From an uncultured Pelagibacteraceae bacterium (GTDB lineage Bacteria > Pseudomonadota > Alphaproteobacteria > Pelagibacterales > Pelagibacteraceae): DNA of 64,000 nt. The stretch spans positions 240,766 through 304,765 of the forward strand of contig CACNYD010000001.1 of the NCBI GenBank assembly GCA_902624635.1, given 5' to 3'. Each line of letters starts with the position of its first letter. Positions within the stretch are counted from its first letter, which is position 1. The position numbers and the translations under genes are program-made. This document shows, piece by piece, positions 43,866 to 53,545 of this stretch. Below the pieces are notes generated by a model, which did no database searches, had not been told where the DNA came from, and saw nothing but the letters and a program-made list of their open reading frames with translations.

Positions 43866-46735
43866 TGCTACACAATTCTGAAAAAGATTTTATAAAAAGA
43901 CATATTGGTCCATCTGAAGAGGATCAATCAAAGATGTTAAAAAAATTGAATTATAAATCATTAGATGATTTAATTGATAATACTGTCCCAGAAAAGATAT
44001 TGTTCAAGGGTGAATTAAATATTGGTGAGTCAAATTCAGAATATGAGGCATTAAGAAAATTAAAAGCAATTTCAAAAAAAAATCAAATTTACTCAAATTT
44101 TATTGGGATGGGTTATTATGGAACTTACACACCATATGTAATTTTGAGAAATATATTAGAAAATCCAGGTTGGTACACCTCTTATACACCTTATCAGCCA
44201 GAGGTAGCGCAAGGAAGATTGGAAATGCTTTTAAATTTTCAACAAATGATCGTTGACTTTACAGGAATGGATATTGCAAATGCATCTTTGCTTGATGAAG
44301 GCACTGCAGCAGCAGAGGCTATGGGTTTGAGCTATAGACTCGATAAAAGCGATAGTAATTTGGTTTTTGTCTCAGAAAATTGTCATCCCCAAACTGTTGA
44401 GGTAATACGAACTAGAGCAGAACCTATGGGTCTCAAAGTTCTTGTCGGAAATGAAGATAAAGTTTTAGATCAATTAAAAGAAGATATTGTTTGTGGAATC
44501 TTGCAGTATCCTGGAACCTTAGGGGATATCAAAGATCCAAGCGAGTCTATAAGCAAAATTCATAAAAAAAATGGTAAGGCTATTTTAGCTTGTGATCTTC
44601 TTGCGCTAGCTAAGCTTAAAACACCGAGAGAGCTTGGGGCTGATATTGCAGTAGGCAGTTCACAAAGATTTGGTATTCCAATGGGTTATGGAGGACCACA
44701 TGCAGCATTTTTTGCAACAAAAGATGAATACAAAAGATCTATGCCAGGCAGAATAGTTGGTGTTTCAGTAGATAGACATGGAAACAAGGCTTATAGGTTG
44801 TCACTTCAGACTAGAGAGCAACATATTAGAAGAGACAAAGCTACAAGTAATATTTGTACAGCTCAAGCACTGTTAGCCATAGTATCAGCAGCATATGCAA
44901 TTTATCATGGTCCGGATGGAATAAAGAATATTTCTGAGAGAGTATCTCAATTAGCAAAAAATTTTGCAGATAAAATAAAACAATCTGGATATGAAATATA
45001 TTCTGATTACTTTTTTGATACTGTTACAATCATTACAAAAGAAAAAACAGATCAAATTTATAAAAATGCTTTAAATCAAAAAGTTAATATACGAAAAGTA
45101 AACTCTGAAATGCTTGCTGTTTCTTTCGACGAGAAAAAAAATGTTTATAGGGTGAATCAACTATTAAAAATTTTTAATGCAGCAGAGTCCATTAAAAAAG
45201 AAGATCCAACAGTAAGTTTACCAAATCTGCCAAAGAGTTTATTGAGAACTTCTAAATATCTAGAACATCCTGTTTTTAATTCATATCGCTCAGAGACAGA
45301 AATGCTTAGATACCTTAAAAAGTTAGAGGACAAGGATATAGCTTTAAACAGAACAATGATTGCATTAGGTTCTTGCACTATGAAATTAAACGCTACTGCA
45401 GAAATGATACCTATTTCATGGAGAGAATTGGCTGAACCCCATCCTTTTGTGCCTATAGAACAGATGGAGGGATATAGAACAATGTTCACAGATTTAAAAA
45501 ATTGGTTAAGATCAATCACTGGTTTTTCAGGAGTTTCACTTCAACCAAATGCAGGTGCTCAAGGCGAATATGCAGGACTAATGGTAATTAGAAAATATCA
45601 TTTAGATAGAGGTGATAAAAATAGAAACATATGTTTAATACCAAGTTCTGCACATGGAACTAATCCTGCTAGTGCACAAATGGTCGGAATGAAAGTGGTT
45701 GTTGTTAATTGTGATAAAGAAGGCAATGTTGATTTTGATGATTTAAAGAAAAAAGCAGAGTTGCATTCAGAAAATTTAGGAGCTTTAATGGTCACATACC
45801 CATCTACTCATGGAGTGTTTGAAGAAAAAATTATGGATATATGCGAACTAATTCATAAACATGGTGGGCAAGTTTATATGGATGGAGCAAATTTAAATGC
45901 ATTAGTTGGTATAGCTAAACCAGGAAACTTTGGTCCCGATGTTTGTCATATAAATTTACATAAAACATTTTGTATCCCTCATGGGGGAGGTGGACCGGGC
46001 ATGGGCCCCATTGCATGTAAAAAACATCTACAGGTTTATCTACCTAATCACCCAGTTGTCAAAGATTGTGGTCCCGCGACAGGTATTGGAGCTGTATCTG
46101 CTGCTCCTTGGGGAAGTTCAAGTATTTTATCAATTTCTTGGATGTATATAAAAATGATGGGATCTGAGGGATTAAAACTTGCTTCTAAAGTTGCGATACT
46201 AAATGCAAATTATATTGCTGAAAGACTAAAAAATCACTATCCAATTTTATACAAAGGTTCAAATGGAAATGTCGCTCATGAATGCATAATTGATATTAGA
46301 TCCATTAAATCAGAAACAGGCGTTACAGAGGAAGATATTTCAAAAAGATTAATTGATTTTGGTTTTCATGCACCAACAATGTCTTGGCCTGTTGCTGGGA
46401 CTATGATGATTGAACCTACAGAAAGTGAGAACTTATCAGAGCTTGATAGATTTTGTGATACTTTAATTAAGATTAAACAAGAAATAGATCACATTAAAAC
46501 CGGTAAATTTGATAAAGTTGACAATCCAATTAAAAACGCTCCTCATACTGACACTGAGTTGGCTTCTGATAATTGGCAACACAAATATTCAAGAGAAGAA
46601 GCAGCTTATCCTGCTAAATTTTTAAGATTAAACAAATTCTGGCCACCTGTTGCAAGAGTAGATAATGTTTATGGTGACAAAAATATTTTTTGTACTTGCC
46701 CTAGCATGGATGAATTCAAAGAAGACGCAGCTTAA
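43865..46735 (+). CDS. gcvP: Glycine dehydrogenase (decarboxylating), P protein
   Basis: GcvP is the PLP enzyme that decarboxylates glycine and loads the H protein. The 956-residue product is the full-length fused form with two PLP-fold halves. The catalytic Lys is in HINLHKTFCIPHGGGGPGMG at about residue 700. An N-terminal RHIGPSEEDQSKML and GTYTPYVILRN are typical. It completes gcvTHP; gcvL is presumably shared with other complexes elsewhere. The FAD oxidoreductase begins three bases after the stop codon. Confidence 0.96.
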   Translation: MLHNSEKDFIKRHIGPSEEDQSKMLKKLNYKSLDDLIDNTVPEKILFKGELNIGESNSEYEALRKLKAISKKNQIYSNFIGMGYYGTYTPYVILRNILENPGWYTSYTPYQPEVAQGRLEMLLNFQQMIVDFTGMDIANASLLDEGTAAAEAMGLSYRLDKSDSNLVFVSENCHPQTVEVIRTRAEPMGLKVLVGNEDKVLDQLKEDIVCGILQYPGTLGDIKDPSESISKIHKKNGKAILACDLLALAKLKTPRELGADIAVGSSQRFGIPMGYGGPHAAFFATKDEYKRSMPGRIVGVSVDRHGNKAYRLSLQTREQHIRRDKATSNICTAQALLAIVSAAYAIYHGPDGIKNISERVSQLAKNFADKIKQSGYEIYSDYFFDTVTIITKEKTDQIYKNALNQKVNIRKVNSEMLAVSFDEKKNVYRVNQLLKIFNAAESIKKEDPTVSLPNLPKSLLRTSKYLEHPVFNSYRSETEMLRYLKKLEDKDIALNRTMIALGSCTMKLNATAEMIPISWRELAEPHPFVPIEQMEGYRTMFTDLKNWLRSITGFSGVSLQPNAGAQGEYAGLMVIRKYHLDRGDKNRNICLIPSSAHGTNPASAQMVGMKVVVVNCDKEGNVDFDDLKKKAELHSENLGALMVTYPSTHGVFEEKIMDICELIHKHGGQVYMDGANLNALVGIAKPGNFGPDVCHINLHKTFCIPHGGGGPGMGPIACKKHLQVYLPNHPVVKDCGPATGIGAVSAAPWGSSSILSISWMYIKMMGSEGLKLASKVAILNANYIAERLKNHYPILYKGSNGNVAHECIIDIRSIKSETGVTEEDISKRLIDFGFHAPTMSWPVAGTMMIEPTESENLSELDRFCDTLIKIKQEIDHIKTGKFDKVDNPIKNAPHTDTELASDNWQHKYSREEAAYPAKFLRLNKFWPPVARVDNVYGDKNIFCTCPSMDEFKEDAA

Positions 46736-46738
46736 TTA

Positions 46739-47977
46739 ATGAAAGTAGCTGTAATTGGATCAGGCATATCTGGCCTAAGCGCTGCATACTATCTTTCTAA
46801 AAAACACCATGTAGATCTTTTTGAGAAGGAAGATCATTTTGGTGGTCATTCGAATACAGTTGACATTATTGTACATGATAAAAAAATTTCAGTTGATGTT
46901 GGCTTTATTGTCTTTAACTACCAAACTTATCCAAATTTAATAAATTTTTTTGAAGAACTAAATGTTGAAATAGAAAAAAGTGATATGTCATTCTCTGTTT
47001 CTGTAGAAAAAACAAATTATGAATACTGTGGCAGAGGTCTAGGAGGCATGTTTGCAAATAAATCAAATTTATTTAATTTTGAATTTATAAAGATGTTTTT
47101 TGATATTTTAAAATTTTATAAATTATGTGACAAAACTTCAGATATAGACCAAAAGATTACTCTAGATGAATTTCTAGAAAAAAAAAATTGGTCAAAAAGT
47201 TTTATAAACTATCATATTATACCGATGGTCTCGGCAATCTGGTCTATGCCTCCTTATGAGGCTGGAAAAATGCCGATAAATTTTTTTTTAAAGTTTTTTC
47301 AAAATCATGGTTTATTTAAGCTTAGTAAAAGACCACAATGGTTTACAGTAAAGCAAAGAAGTAGAGCCTACGTAAATAAAGTTTTATCAAGTATTAGTGG
47401 CGAACATTATAAGAATTATAAAATTAATTCGATAAAAAGAATTTCTTCAGGAGTCCAAATTTATTATGGGGGAAATAATGAATTTTTTGATTATGATAAA
47501 GTAGTTTTAGCAACTCACGCTAATGAAGCACTCTCTATAATCAAAAATCCAAGTGAGCAAGAAAAAAATATCTTGTCAAATTTTAAGTATAGAGAAAATC
47601 AAGCAGTTTTACATACTGACGAAAATATGATGCCAAAAAATAGGAAAACTTGGTCATCATGGAATTCATTTGTTGATCCTAAAGATCTAAATAAAAGTTC
47701 ACTTTCCTATTGGTTAAATCTTTTGCAAAATTTAAAAACTAAAGAAAATATTTTTTTAACTTTAAATCCATTAAAAGAAATCTCTAAGGATAAAATTTTA
47801 AAAAAAATAAATTTTACTCACCCTTATTATGATCAAAGAGCTTTAGACAATCAAAAGAATTTAAAAAACATTCAAAATAGGGAAAATATATTGTTTTGTG
47901 GCAGTTATTTTGGTTACGGATTTCATGAGGATGGAATAAAATCATCCCTAGAAATGCTCAAAGAATTCAATGAATAG
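46739..47977 (+). CDS. FAD/NAD(P)-binding amine-oxidase-like protein
   Basis: The 412-residue protein opens with the FAD motif VIGSGISGLSAAYYLSKKH (residues 4-22), then FEKEDHFGGHSNTV. It contains VDVGFIVFNYQTYPNL and ends with the FAD-closing block ILFCGSYFGYGFHEDGIKSS. This is the flavoprotein that travels with DUF1365 and CFA-synthase genes in many proteobacteria; its reaction is thought to involve fatty acyl chains but is not settled. It overlaps the DUF1365 gene by eight bases, a sign of one operon. Confidence 0.85.
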   Translation: MKVAVIGSGISGLSAAYYLSKKHHVDLFEKEDHFGGHSNTVDIIVHDKKISVDVGFIVFNYQTYPNLINFFEELNVEIEKSDMSFSVSVEKTNYEYCGRGLGGMFANKSNLFNFEFIKMFFDILKFYKLCDKTSDIDQKITLDEFLEKKNWSKSFINYHIIPMVSAIWSMPPYEAGKMPINFFLKFFQNHGLFKLSKRPQWFTVKQRSRAYVNKVLSSISGEHYKNYKINSIKRISSGVQIYYGGNNEFFDYDKVVLATHANEALSIIKNPSEQEKNILSNFKYRENQAVLHTDENMMPKNRKTWSSWNSFVDPKDLNKSSLSYWLNLLQNLKTKENIFLTLNPLKEISKDKILKKINFTHPYYDQRALDNQKNLKNIQNRENILFCGSYFGYGFHEDGIKSSLEMLKEFNE

Positions 47978-48731
47978 TTCAATTTATAATGGCACTGTTA
48001 TTCATAAAAGGTTTAAACCAAAATCTCATTTTTTTAAATATAGTGTATTTTCTTTATTAATAGATCTATCCGAATTAAATCAATTAGATAGAGATATAAA
48101 ATTTTTTTCATTTAATAAGTTTAATCTAATAAGTTTTTTTGAAAAAGATCATGGAGATAGAGATGGTTCTTCATTAATTGAGTGGGTAAAAAAGAATTTA
48201 GATGAGAATGAAATTAACTCTGAAGATATAAGAATTAAACTTTTGTGTTATCCGAGAATTTTTGGGTATGTTTTTAATCCTTTAAGTGTTTTCTTTATCT
48301 ACGATAAAAATGAAAAATTAATATCAATCTTATATGAGGTAAAGAATACATTTGGAGAGCAACATACATATATTTTTAAGGTAAAGGATGACCTTAAACT
48401 TTTTCAGCATAATTGTTCAAAAAAATTCCACGTTTCACCTTTTATTGAGATGGATTGTAATTATTTTTTTAGAATATTAAAACCTGGAGAGAAATTGTCA
48501 GTAGTTATAGATCAATATCAAACAAATGAAAAAATTTTATATGCATCACAGGATGGCAAAAGAGTTGATTTTAATAGCAAAGAATTATTAAAATCATACT
48601 TAAAACATCCGCTTATGACATTTAAAATAATCTCAGCGATACATTTTGAGGCGTTTAAATTGTGGACTAAAGGAATTAAGTTTATTAAGAAAAAGTTAAA
48701 AATAAAAAATAATATTACATTTGAAAATTAA
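47970..48731 (+). CDS. DUF1365 family protein
   Basis: The 253-residue product matches DUF1365. It has NGTVIHKRFKPKSHFFKYSVF at the start (residues 6-26 region), the LLCYPRIFGYVFNPLSVFFIYDKN core, VKNTFGEQHTYIF, and KKFHVSPFIEMDCNYFFRI. The family is of unknown activity but is nearly always linked to a flavoprotein and a CFA-like methyltransferase, as here. It overlaps its neighbours on both sides (eight bases and one base). Confidence 0.9.
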   Translation: MNSSIYNGTVIHKRFKPKSHFFKYSVFSLLIDLSELNQLDRDIKFFSFNKFNLISFFEKDHGDRDGSSLIEWVKKNLDENEINSEDIRIKLLCYPRIFGYVFNPLSVFFIYDKNEKLISILYEVKNTFGEQHTYIFKVKDDLKLFQHNCSKKFHVSPFIEMDCNYFFRILKPGEKLSVVIDQYQTNEKILYASQDGKRVDFNSKELLKSYLKHPLMTFKIISAIHFEAFKLWTKGIKFIKKKLKIKNNITFEN

Positions 48732-49909
48732 TGAAACTAAGCACTCTTTCAGACAAAATTGTTTTTAATATCTTAAAAGATATTGAATTTGGATATTTAG
48801 AACTATTCAATCATGATGGTGAGTGTTACAAATTTGGTAATCCTAATGATCCTTTAAAGGCTAAGATAATAGTAAAAAAATCAAATTTTACTTTTGATTT
48901 AATAAAGGGTGGAAGCGTTGGATTTGCAGAGTCCTATATGAAAAATGATTTTGAAACAGATAATTTATCGAATTTAATAGAGATCACTGCTCGAAATATC
49001 AAACGAATTTATAAATTTTCGGGATTATTAGATTTTCCATTAATAAATTATATAAAAAATTTTTTTATTAAAAATACAAAAAGTAGAAGTAAAGAAAATA
49101 TTTCTAAACACTATGATTTAGGTAATGAATTTTTTTCTTTATGGCTAGATAAAACACTAACTTATTCAAGTGCTATATTTGATGAACAAAATAAAGATTT
49201 ATCAGACGCTCAAAATAATAAATATCAAAAATTAATTGACCTAATCAAACCTAGCTCTGGCGACAAAGTTTTAGAAATTGGATGTGGATGGGGAGGTTTT
49301 GCTGAATATATTGGGAAAAAATACGACGTGAAACTAGATTGCATTACAATATCTAAAAAACAATTTGAATATGCTAAAAAGAGAATTCACAAATGTGGCT
49401 TAAATGAAAAAGTAAATATTGAGATAAAAGATTATAGAGATTTAAAAAATAAATATAATTCTATCGCGTCTATTGAAATGATCGAAGCAGTTGGTCAGAA
49501 TTATTTAGAAAGTTATTTTAAAACAATAAAAAAAAATTTATCACACAACGGTAGTGCTGGTATTCAAGCTATTACAATTGATGATACTTTATTTGATAGA
49601 TATAAAAATAAACAAGATTTCATCCAGAAATATATTTTTCCAGGAGGTTTTCTTCCAAACAAAGGAAGCATCGATAAGTATGTTTCAGAAAATGGCTTAA
49701 CAATAAAATCTTATGAGTCTTATGCAGATCATTATTCAAATACTCTAGCAATTTGGAAAAATGAGTTTGATAAAAAGTGGGATTTAATAAAACAACAGGG
49801 TTTTGACACAACTTTCAAAAGGATGTGGGAATTTTATTTGTCTTATTGTGAAGCAGGATTCAAGTCTAAAAATATTGATCTAATTCAATTTTCAATTCAA
49901 AATAAATAG
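48731..49909 (+). CDS. Cyclopropane-fatty-acid-synthase-like methyltransferase
   Basis: The 392-residue SAM-dependent enzyme has an N-terminal lipid-binding region, then SKENISKHYDLGNEFFSLWLDKTLTYSSAIF (residues about 117-147), the SAM site VLEIGCGWGGFAEYIG, and the C-terminal KRMWEFYLSYCEAGFKSKNID. These are CFA synthase marks. In this gene context it more likely modifies unsaturated phospholipid chains in a light or oxidative stress pathway than acting as classical cfa. It overlaps DUF1365 by one base. Confidence 0.87.
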   Translation: MKLSTLSDKIVFNILKDIEFGYLELFNHDGECYKFGNPNDPLKAKIIVKKSNFTFDLIKGGSVGFAESYMKNDFETDNLSNLIEITARNIKRIYKFSGLLDFPLINYIKNFFIKNTKSRSKENISKHYDLGNEFFSLWLDKTLTYSSAIFDEQNKDLSDAQNNKYQKLIDLIKPSSGDKVLEIGCGWGGFAEYIGKKYDVKLDCITISKKQFEYAKKRIHKCGLNEKVNIEIKDYRDLKNKYNSIASIEMIEAVGQNYLESYFKTIKKNLSHNGSAGIQAITIDDTLFDRYKNKQDFIQKYIFPGGFLPNKGSIDKYVSENGLTIKSYESYADHYSNTLAIWKNEFDKKWDLIKQQGFDTTFKRMWEFYLSYCEAGFKSKNIDLIQFSIQNK

Positions 49910-49920
49910 AGAGAGGAACA

Positions 49921-50469
49921 ATGCGCGACAAAAAATTCATTAAATCAATTTTATTGATAATTTCTTTATTCTTAATTACAAACTGTTCAAATAATAGCTC
50001 TATGAAACCGGAAGATTTTAAAGATAAAAAACCTAGATTAGTTATTGAGCAATATCTGTCTGGAAATGTAAAAGCTTGGGGTGTCTTACAAAATAGATCA
50101 GGAAAAGTAATCAGACAATTTTCTGCAGATTTAGATGGAAAATGGGATGGCAGTCAATTGATACTTGATGAAAAATTTAATTGGGATGATGGTGAAATTC
50201 AAACAAGACAATGGCAAATTACAAAGATAGATGAAAATAATTACGAAGGTACAGCTGGTGATGTAGTAGGCAAGGCAAAAGGATTTTCTTATGGGCCAGC
50301 ATTTAAGTTTGAATACGTCTTGTTAGTCCCTGTAAAAGGTAAAGAAATGAAAATTACTTTTGATGATTGGATCTTTAAACAGGATGACCGTGTAGCTATA
50401 AACAAAGCAACTATGACAAAGTTTGGTTTTAAAGTTGCAGAATTAACAGTTGTTTTTGTAAAAGATTAA
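49921..50469 (+). CDS. DUF3833 family lipoprotein
   Basis: The 182-residue product has a lipoprotein signal with the lipobox around LFLITNCSNNS, so the likely lipidated Cys is residue 22. The mature domain has YLSGNVKAWGVLQNRSGKVIRQF, DGEIQTRQWQI, YEGTAGDVVGKAKG, and a long beta-rich C-terminus, matching DUF3833. A GAGAGAGGAAC purine box precedes the start. The family accompanies DUF1365/CFA-type clusters. The gene converges on the SDR gene with a four-base overlap. Confidence 0.88.
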   Translation: MRDKKFIKSILLIISLFLITNCSNNSSMKPEDFKDKKPRLVIEQYLSGNVKAWGVLQNRSGKVIRQFSADLDGKWDGSQLILDEKFNWDDGEIQTRQWQITKIDENNYEGTAGDVVGKAKGFSYGPAFKFEYVLLVPVKGKEMKITFDDWIFKQDDRVAINKATMTKFGFKVAELTVVFVKD

Positions 50470-51227
50470 TTTTTTTTTTGGTATTTGGTCATTTTTCCAA
50501 TTAAACCGAAATATAATTTACTAGGCAAAAAACTAAATAATTTGAGTATTAGTGTTAAAGATTTTGGAAAATGAATTTCAAAATTATTTTTATTGATTAA
50601 TCCATCGTATATTTTATTAGCCGCATATTCAGTTGTTTTTAGAAAAGGCATTTTAAAGTCATTTTTATCCGTCATGGGAGTTTTAATAAACCCAGGAGAT
50701 ACTAAACAGACACGAACATTTGATCTTTTAAAATCAAAATACAAACTTTCAGCCAAATTATTTAGAGCTGACTTTGATGGACCATATCCCGTGGAATTAG
50801 GCAAACCCCTATAACCAGCGATAGATGAAACAATTGTAATTATACCATCCTGTTTATTTTTAAAGTATTCCTCTACTGCTTTAATACTGTTAAGTGTTCC
50901 AAAAAAGTTTACTTTAAAAACATCTTCTATTTGCTCAACATCAATATCCTTCTCTTTTTTTGGGTTCCAGGTTCCTGTTGAAAAAAAACATATATCAACA
51001 CTCTCAAATTTGCTTTTAATTTTATTAAAGACTTCTTTACATTGAGATTTGTTTGTTACATCGAGAGGATAACTAAAAATATTTGCATTATTATCTGAAA
51101 TTTCTTGAAGCAGATTCTCTCTTCTTGCTGATATTGCTACATTCCAGCCATTACTAGCAAACTTTATTGCTAAGGCTTTACCTATCCCAGTACTTCCACC
51201 TGTTATCCAAATAGTTTTTTTATTCAT
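50466..51227 (-). CDS. Short-chain dehydrogenase/reductase
   Basis: The 253-residue NAD(P)-dependent enzyme has the cofactor motif TGGSTGIGKALA (residues about 8-19), the NNxG-region change to FSTGTWN, the catalytic Ser in VSSIAGYRG, and the Y-x-x-x-K pair in GYGPSKSALNNL. SDR genes of this kind sit in the same DUF1365/CFA clusters elsewhere, though here it is on the opposite strand and divergent from tspO. The substrate is unknown. Confidence 0.87.
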   Translation of the reverse strand: MNKKTIWITGGSTGIGKALAIKFASNGWNVAISARRENLLQEISDNNANIFSYPLDVTNKSQCKEVFNKIKSKFESVDICFFSTGTWNPKKEKDIDVEQIEDVFKVNFFGTLNSIKAVEEYFKNKQDGIITIVSSIAGYRGLPNSTGYGPSKSALNNLAESLYFDFKRSNVRVCLVSPGFIKTPMTDKNDFKMPFLKTTEYAANKIYDGLINKNNFEIHFPKSLTLILKLFSFLPSKLYFGLIGKMTKYQKKN

Positions 51228-51251
51228 TTTAATGTGATGTATAATATTTAT

Positions 51252-51719
51252 ATGTTAAAAAATAAATTTCTATCATTTGTTCTCTTCTTTATTATTACGT
51301 TTTCTGCCTCATTTATTGGTGGTTTAGTGACCTTTACCTTTAAAGAACCCTGGTATTCAGAGCTGACAAAATCAAACTTTAACCCACCAGATTGGATTTT
51401 TGCTCCTGTTTGGACAACTCTGTATCTAATGATGACCTTAGCTATTTGGTTTTTTTGGCATAGTAAAAATAGAGAAATGAATACGATATACATTTATTTC
51501 ATTCATATAGTTTTTAATACAACTTGGAGTGTAGTATTTTTTGGTTTTCACAATATTTTTTTAGCTCTCGTCAATTTGATAATTTTAATTTTATTAATAG
51601 TAATTCTTATTTTAAGATTTGGACGTGTTAATAAAGTAAGCTCATATTTAATGATTCCCTATTTACTTTGGTCAAGCTTTGCACTATTTCTAAACTATAG
51701 CCTATTAGTATTAAATTAA
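51252..51719 (+). CDS. tspO: TspO/MBR family membrane protein
   Basis: The product has 155 residues from the ATG at 51252; an ATG at 51234 would add six residues and leave only six bases to the divergent SDR gene. Five membrane helices and the conserved FNPPDWIFAPVWTTLYLMM mark the TspO/tryptophan-rich sensory protein family. Members bind porphyrins and heme-related compounds and in photosynthetic alphaproteobacteria respond to light and oxygen. Its place beside the lipid-stress cluster fits photo-oxidative stress. Confidence 0.88.
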   Translation: MLKNKFLSFVLFFIITFSASFIGGLVTFTFKEPWYSELTKSNFNPPDWIFAPVWTTLYLMMTLAIWFFWHSKNREMNTIYIYFIHIVFNTTWSVVFFGFHNIFLALVNLIILILLIVILILRFGRVNKVSSYLMIPYLLWSSFALFLNYSLLVLN

Positions 51720-52823
51720 ATGGATGATGTTGTAATAGTTGGTGGTGGTATAATTGGAGCAGCAACTGCTTATTTTCTGTCTAAAGAGGGAAGAAAAGTT
51801 AAAGTAATTGAAAGAGATCCAACTTATAAATCAGCTTCTTTTCCTCTTTCTCTTGGTGGATTTAGAAGACAATTTTTTCAAACAGAAAATATTTTGTTAG
51901 GTAAATTTGCTAGGGAGTTTATTTTTCAAATACCAGAATTACTAAAAACAGAAAAAAATCCTAATCCTACTGCGAGCATGGTACCAAATGGATATCTGTT
52001 AATGTTTGGCCCAGAACATGCAGAGGAGCAATATGAGGCTTTGAAAAATCATAAAGCTTGTGATGCTGGAACAAAAAACATCAAAGGTTCTGACTTAGAT
52101 AAATTCTTTCCTTATATAAACAAAGAGGGAATAGAAACTGCCACTTTTACTGATAACAAAAGCGAAGGATGGATTGATCCTTTCCTTTTTCATACTGCAT
52201 TAAAAAGTAAAGCAATAGAGCAAGGAGCAGAATTCATAAAAGGTGAGGTTAAATCTTTATCGGAAATAAATGCTAAAACGATAGTATCTGCTGCCGGATG
52301 TTGGACAAAAGAATTATTAGAGGACATTCCAGTAGAGCCTCAAAAGCATACAGTTTTTAGAGTTAAGTGCCCGAAACATATTCCTGAGATGCCATTAACC
52401 GGAGATTTAACAACAGGAGTTTATTGGAGACCTGAGGGTAAAGAGTATTTAGCTGGCTCACCAAAATCAGTTTTTGATGCTACAGATCTTGAACCAGCCT
52501 GGGATGATTTTGAGGAATTAGTATGGCCTGCTTTAGCTAAAAGAATTCCAGCATTTGAAGAATTGAAATTAACTGGTGGTTGGGCAGGTTATTATGATTG
52601 TAATAGGTTAGACAATAACGCTGTTGTTGGAAAACATCCTAAATTTGAAAACGTATACTTAGCAACTGGTTTTACTGGAAGAGGATTAATGCAAGCGCCA
52701 GGAATTGGAAGAGCTTTAACAGAACTAATTACAACAGGCTCTTATCAATCGATTGATATTTCAAACATGGCTGTTGAAAGAGTATTAGGTGCAAAAGCAA
52801 GGCCTGAACCTTACGTGTTATAA
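51720..52823 (+). CDS. DAO-family FAD-dependent oxidoreductase
   Basis: The 367-residue protein starts directly after the tspO stop codon. It has the FAD motif VVIVGGGIIGAATAYFLSKEG (residues 4-24), SFPLSLGGFRRQFFQTENI, and the C-terminal ATGFTGRGLMQAPGIGRAL of the DAO superfamily (glycine/sarcosine/dimethylglycine oxidase-like). It may oxidise an N-methylated or D-amino acid. No glycine-cleavage-type folate domain is fused. The substrate is not decidable. Confidence 0.85.
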   Translation: MDDVVIVGGGIIGAATAYFLSKEGRKVKVIERDPTYKSASFPLSLGGFRRQFFQTENILLGKFAREFIFQIPELLKTEKNPNPTASMVPNGYLLMFGPEHAEEQYEALKNHKACDAGTKNIKGSDLDKFFPYINKEGIETATFTDNKSEGWIDPFLFHTALKSKAIEQGAEFIKGEVKSLSEINAKTIVSAAGCWTKELLEDIPVEPQKHTVFRVKCPKHIPEMPLTGDLTTGVYWRPEGKEYLAGSPKSVFDATDLEPAWDDFEELVWPALAKRIPAFEELKLTGGWAGYYDCNRLDNNAVVGKHPKFENVYLATGFTGRGLMQAPGIGRALTELITTGSYQSIDISNMAVERVLGAKARPEPYVL

Positions 52824-52834
52824 TTTACTCTTAA

Positions 52835-53536
52835 ATGCAAAAAATTTTTAATTTTTTTCCACTAACAGTTTATAAGTCGACACTCTCACTTTCAGAAAAT
52901 GAAAAAAATGAAATGATCGAAGAAGTTCGATCGATGGAAAAAAAAAGTAAAAATTTAGATTATAAATCTACAAAAAAAGCTTGGACAGGAGATACGCAGG
53001 GATTTGAATATTTGCACAATAATCCAAAATTTGAAAATTTATTTATTCAAATCAATAATTGTATTTTGGAATATTTAGAAAGCTTATCAGTGAACCATAA
53101 AAAGCTTGATCTTTATTTTCAGCGGTCGTGGGCAACAATTTCTAAAAAAACTGAACATATTGATAATCACTCTCACGACCAATCACATCTCTCAATTGCC
53201 TTCTATTTAAAAAAACATAAAGATGATGCTAAGATTATGTTTTTTGATACTTCTAAGCATAATGAATTTATTCCTCAATTATTTGACTCAAGATCATTAG
53301 CAAAAGAAAATATTTTTAAAAAACGAGATATTTTAAATTCAAGTAAAGTTGTATTTGAAACTAAAGAGGATGATCTATTGATATTTCCTTCAAAAACAAT
53401 TCATGGCACAGAACAAGGTAAGTCTAATTCTGAGAGGATATCAATTTCAGCAGATATAGTATTTTTAGCAAAAGACTCATCAACACTTGAACATTTAGTT
53501 CCTCCAGTTGAAAATTGGAAAAAATTTTCTAATTAA
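52835..53536 (+). CDS. Putative 2OG-Fe(II) oxygenase (TIGR02466-like)
   Basis: The 233-residue protein resembles the TIGR02466 group of putative 2-oxoglutarate/iron oxygenases. It has FFPLTVYKSTL at the start, RSWATISKKTEHIDNHSHDQSHLSIAFYL (residues about 97-125) with candidate iron-binding His residues, and the late DDLLIFPSKTIHGTEQGKSNSERISIS with the distal His and Arg. This arrangement fits the double-stranded beta-helix iron site. The substrate is unknown. It follows the DAO gene by 11 bases. Confidence 0.75.
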   Translation: MQKIFNFFPLTVYKSTLSLSENEKNEMIEEVRSMEKKSKNLDYKSTKKAWTGDTQGFEYLHNNPKFENLFIQINNCILEYLESLSVNHKKLDLYFQRSWATISKKTEHIDNHSHDQSHLSIAFYLKKHKDDAKIMFFDTSKHNEFIPQLFDSRSLAKENIFKKRDILNSSKVVFETKEDDLLIFPSKTIHGTEQGKSNSERISISADIVFLAKDSSTLEHLVPPVENWKKFSN

Positions 53537-53545
53537 TTAATAAGG

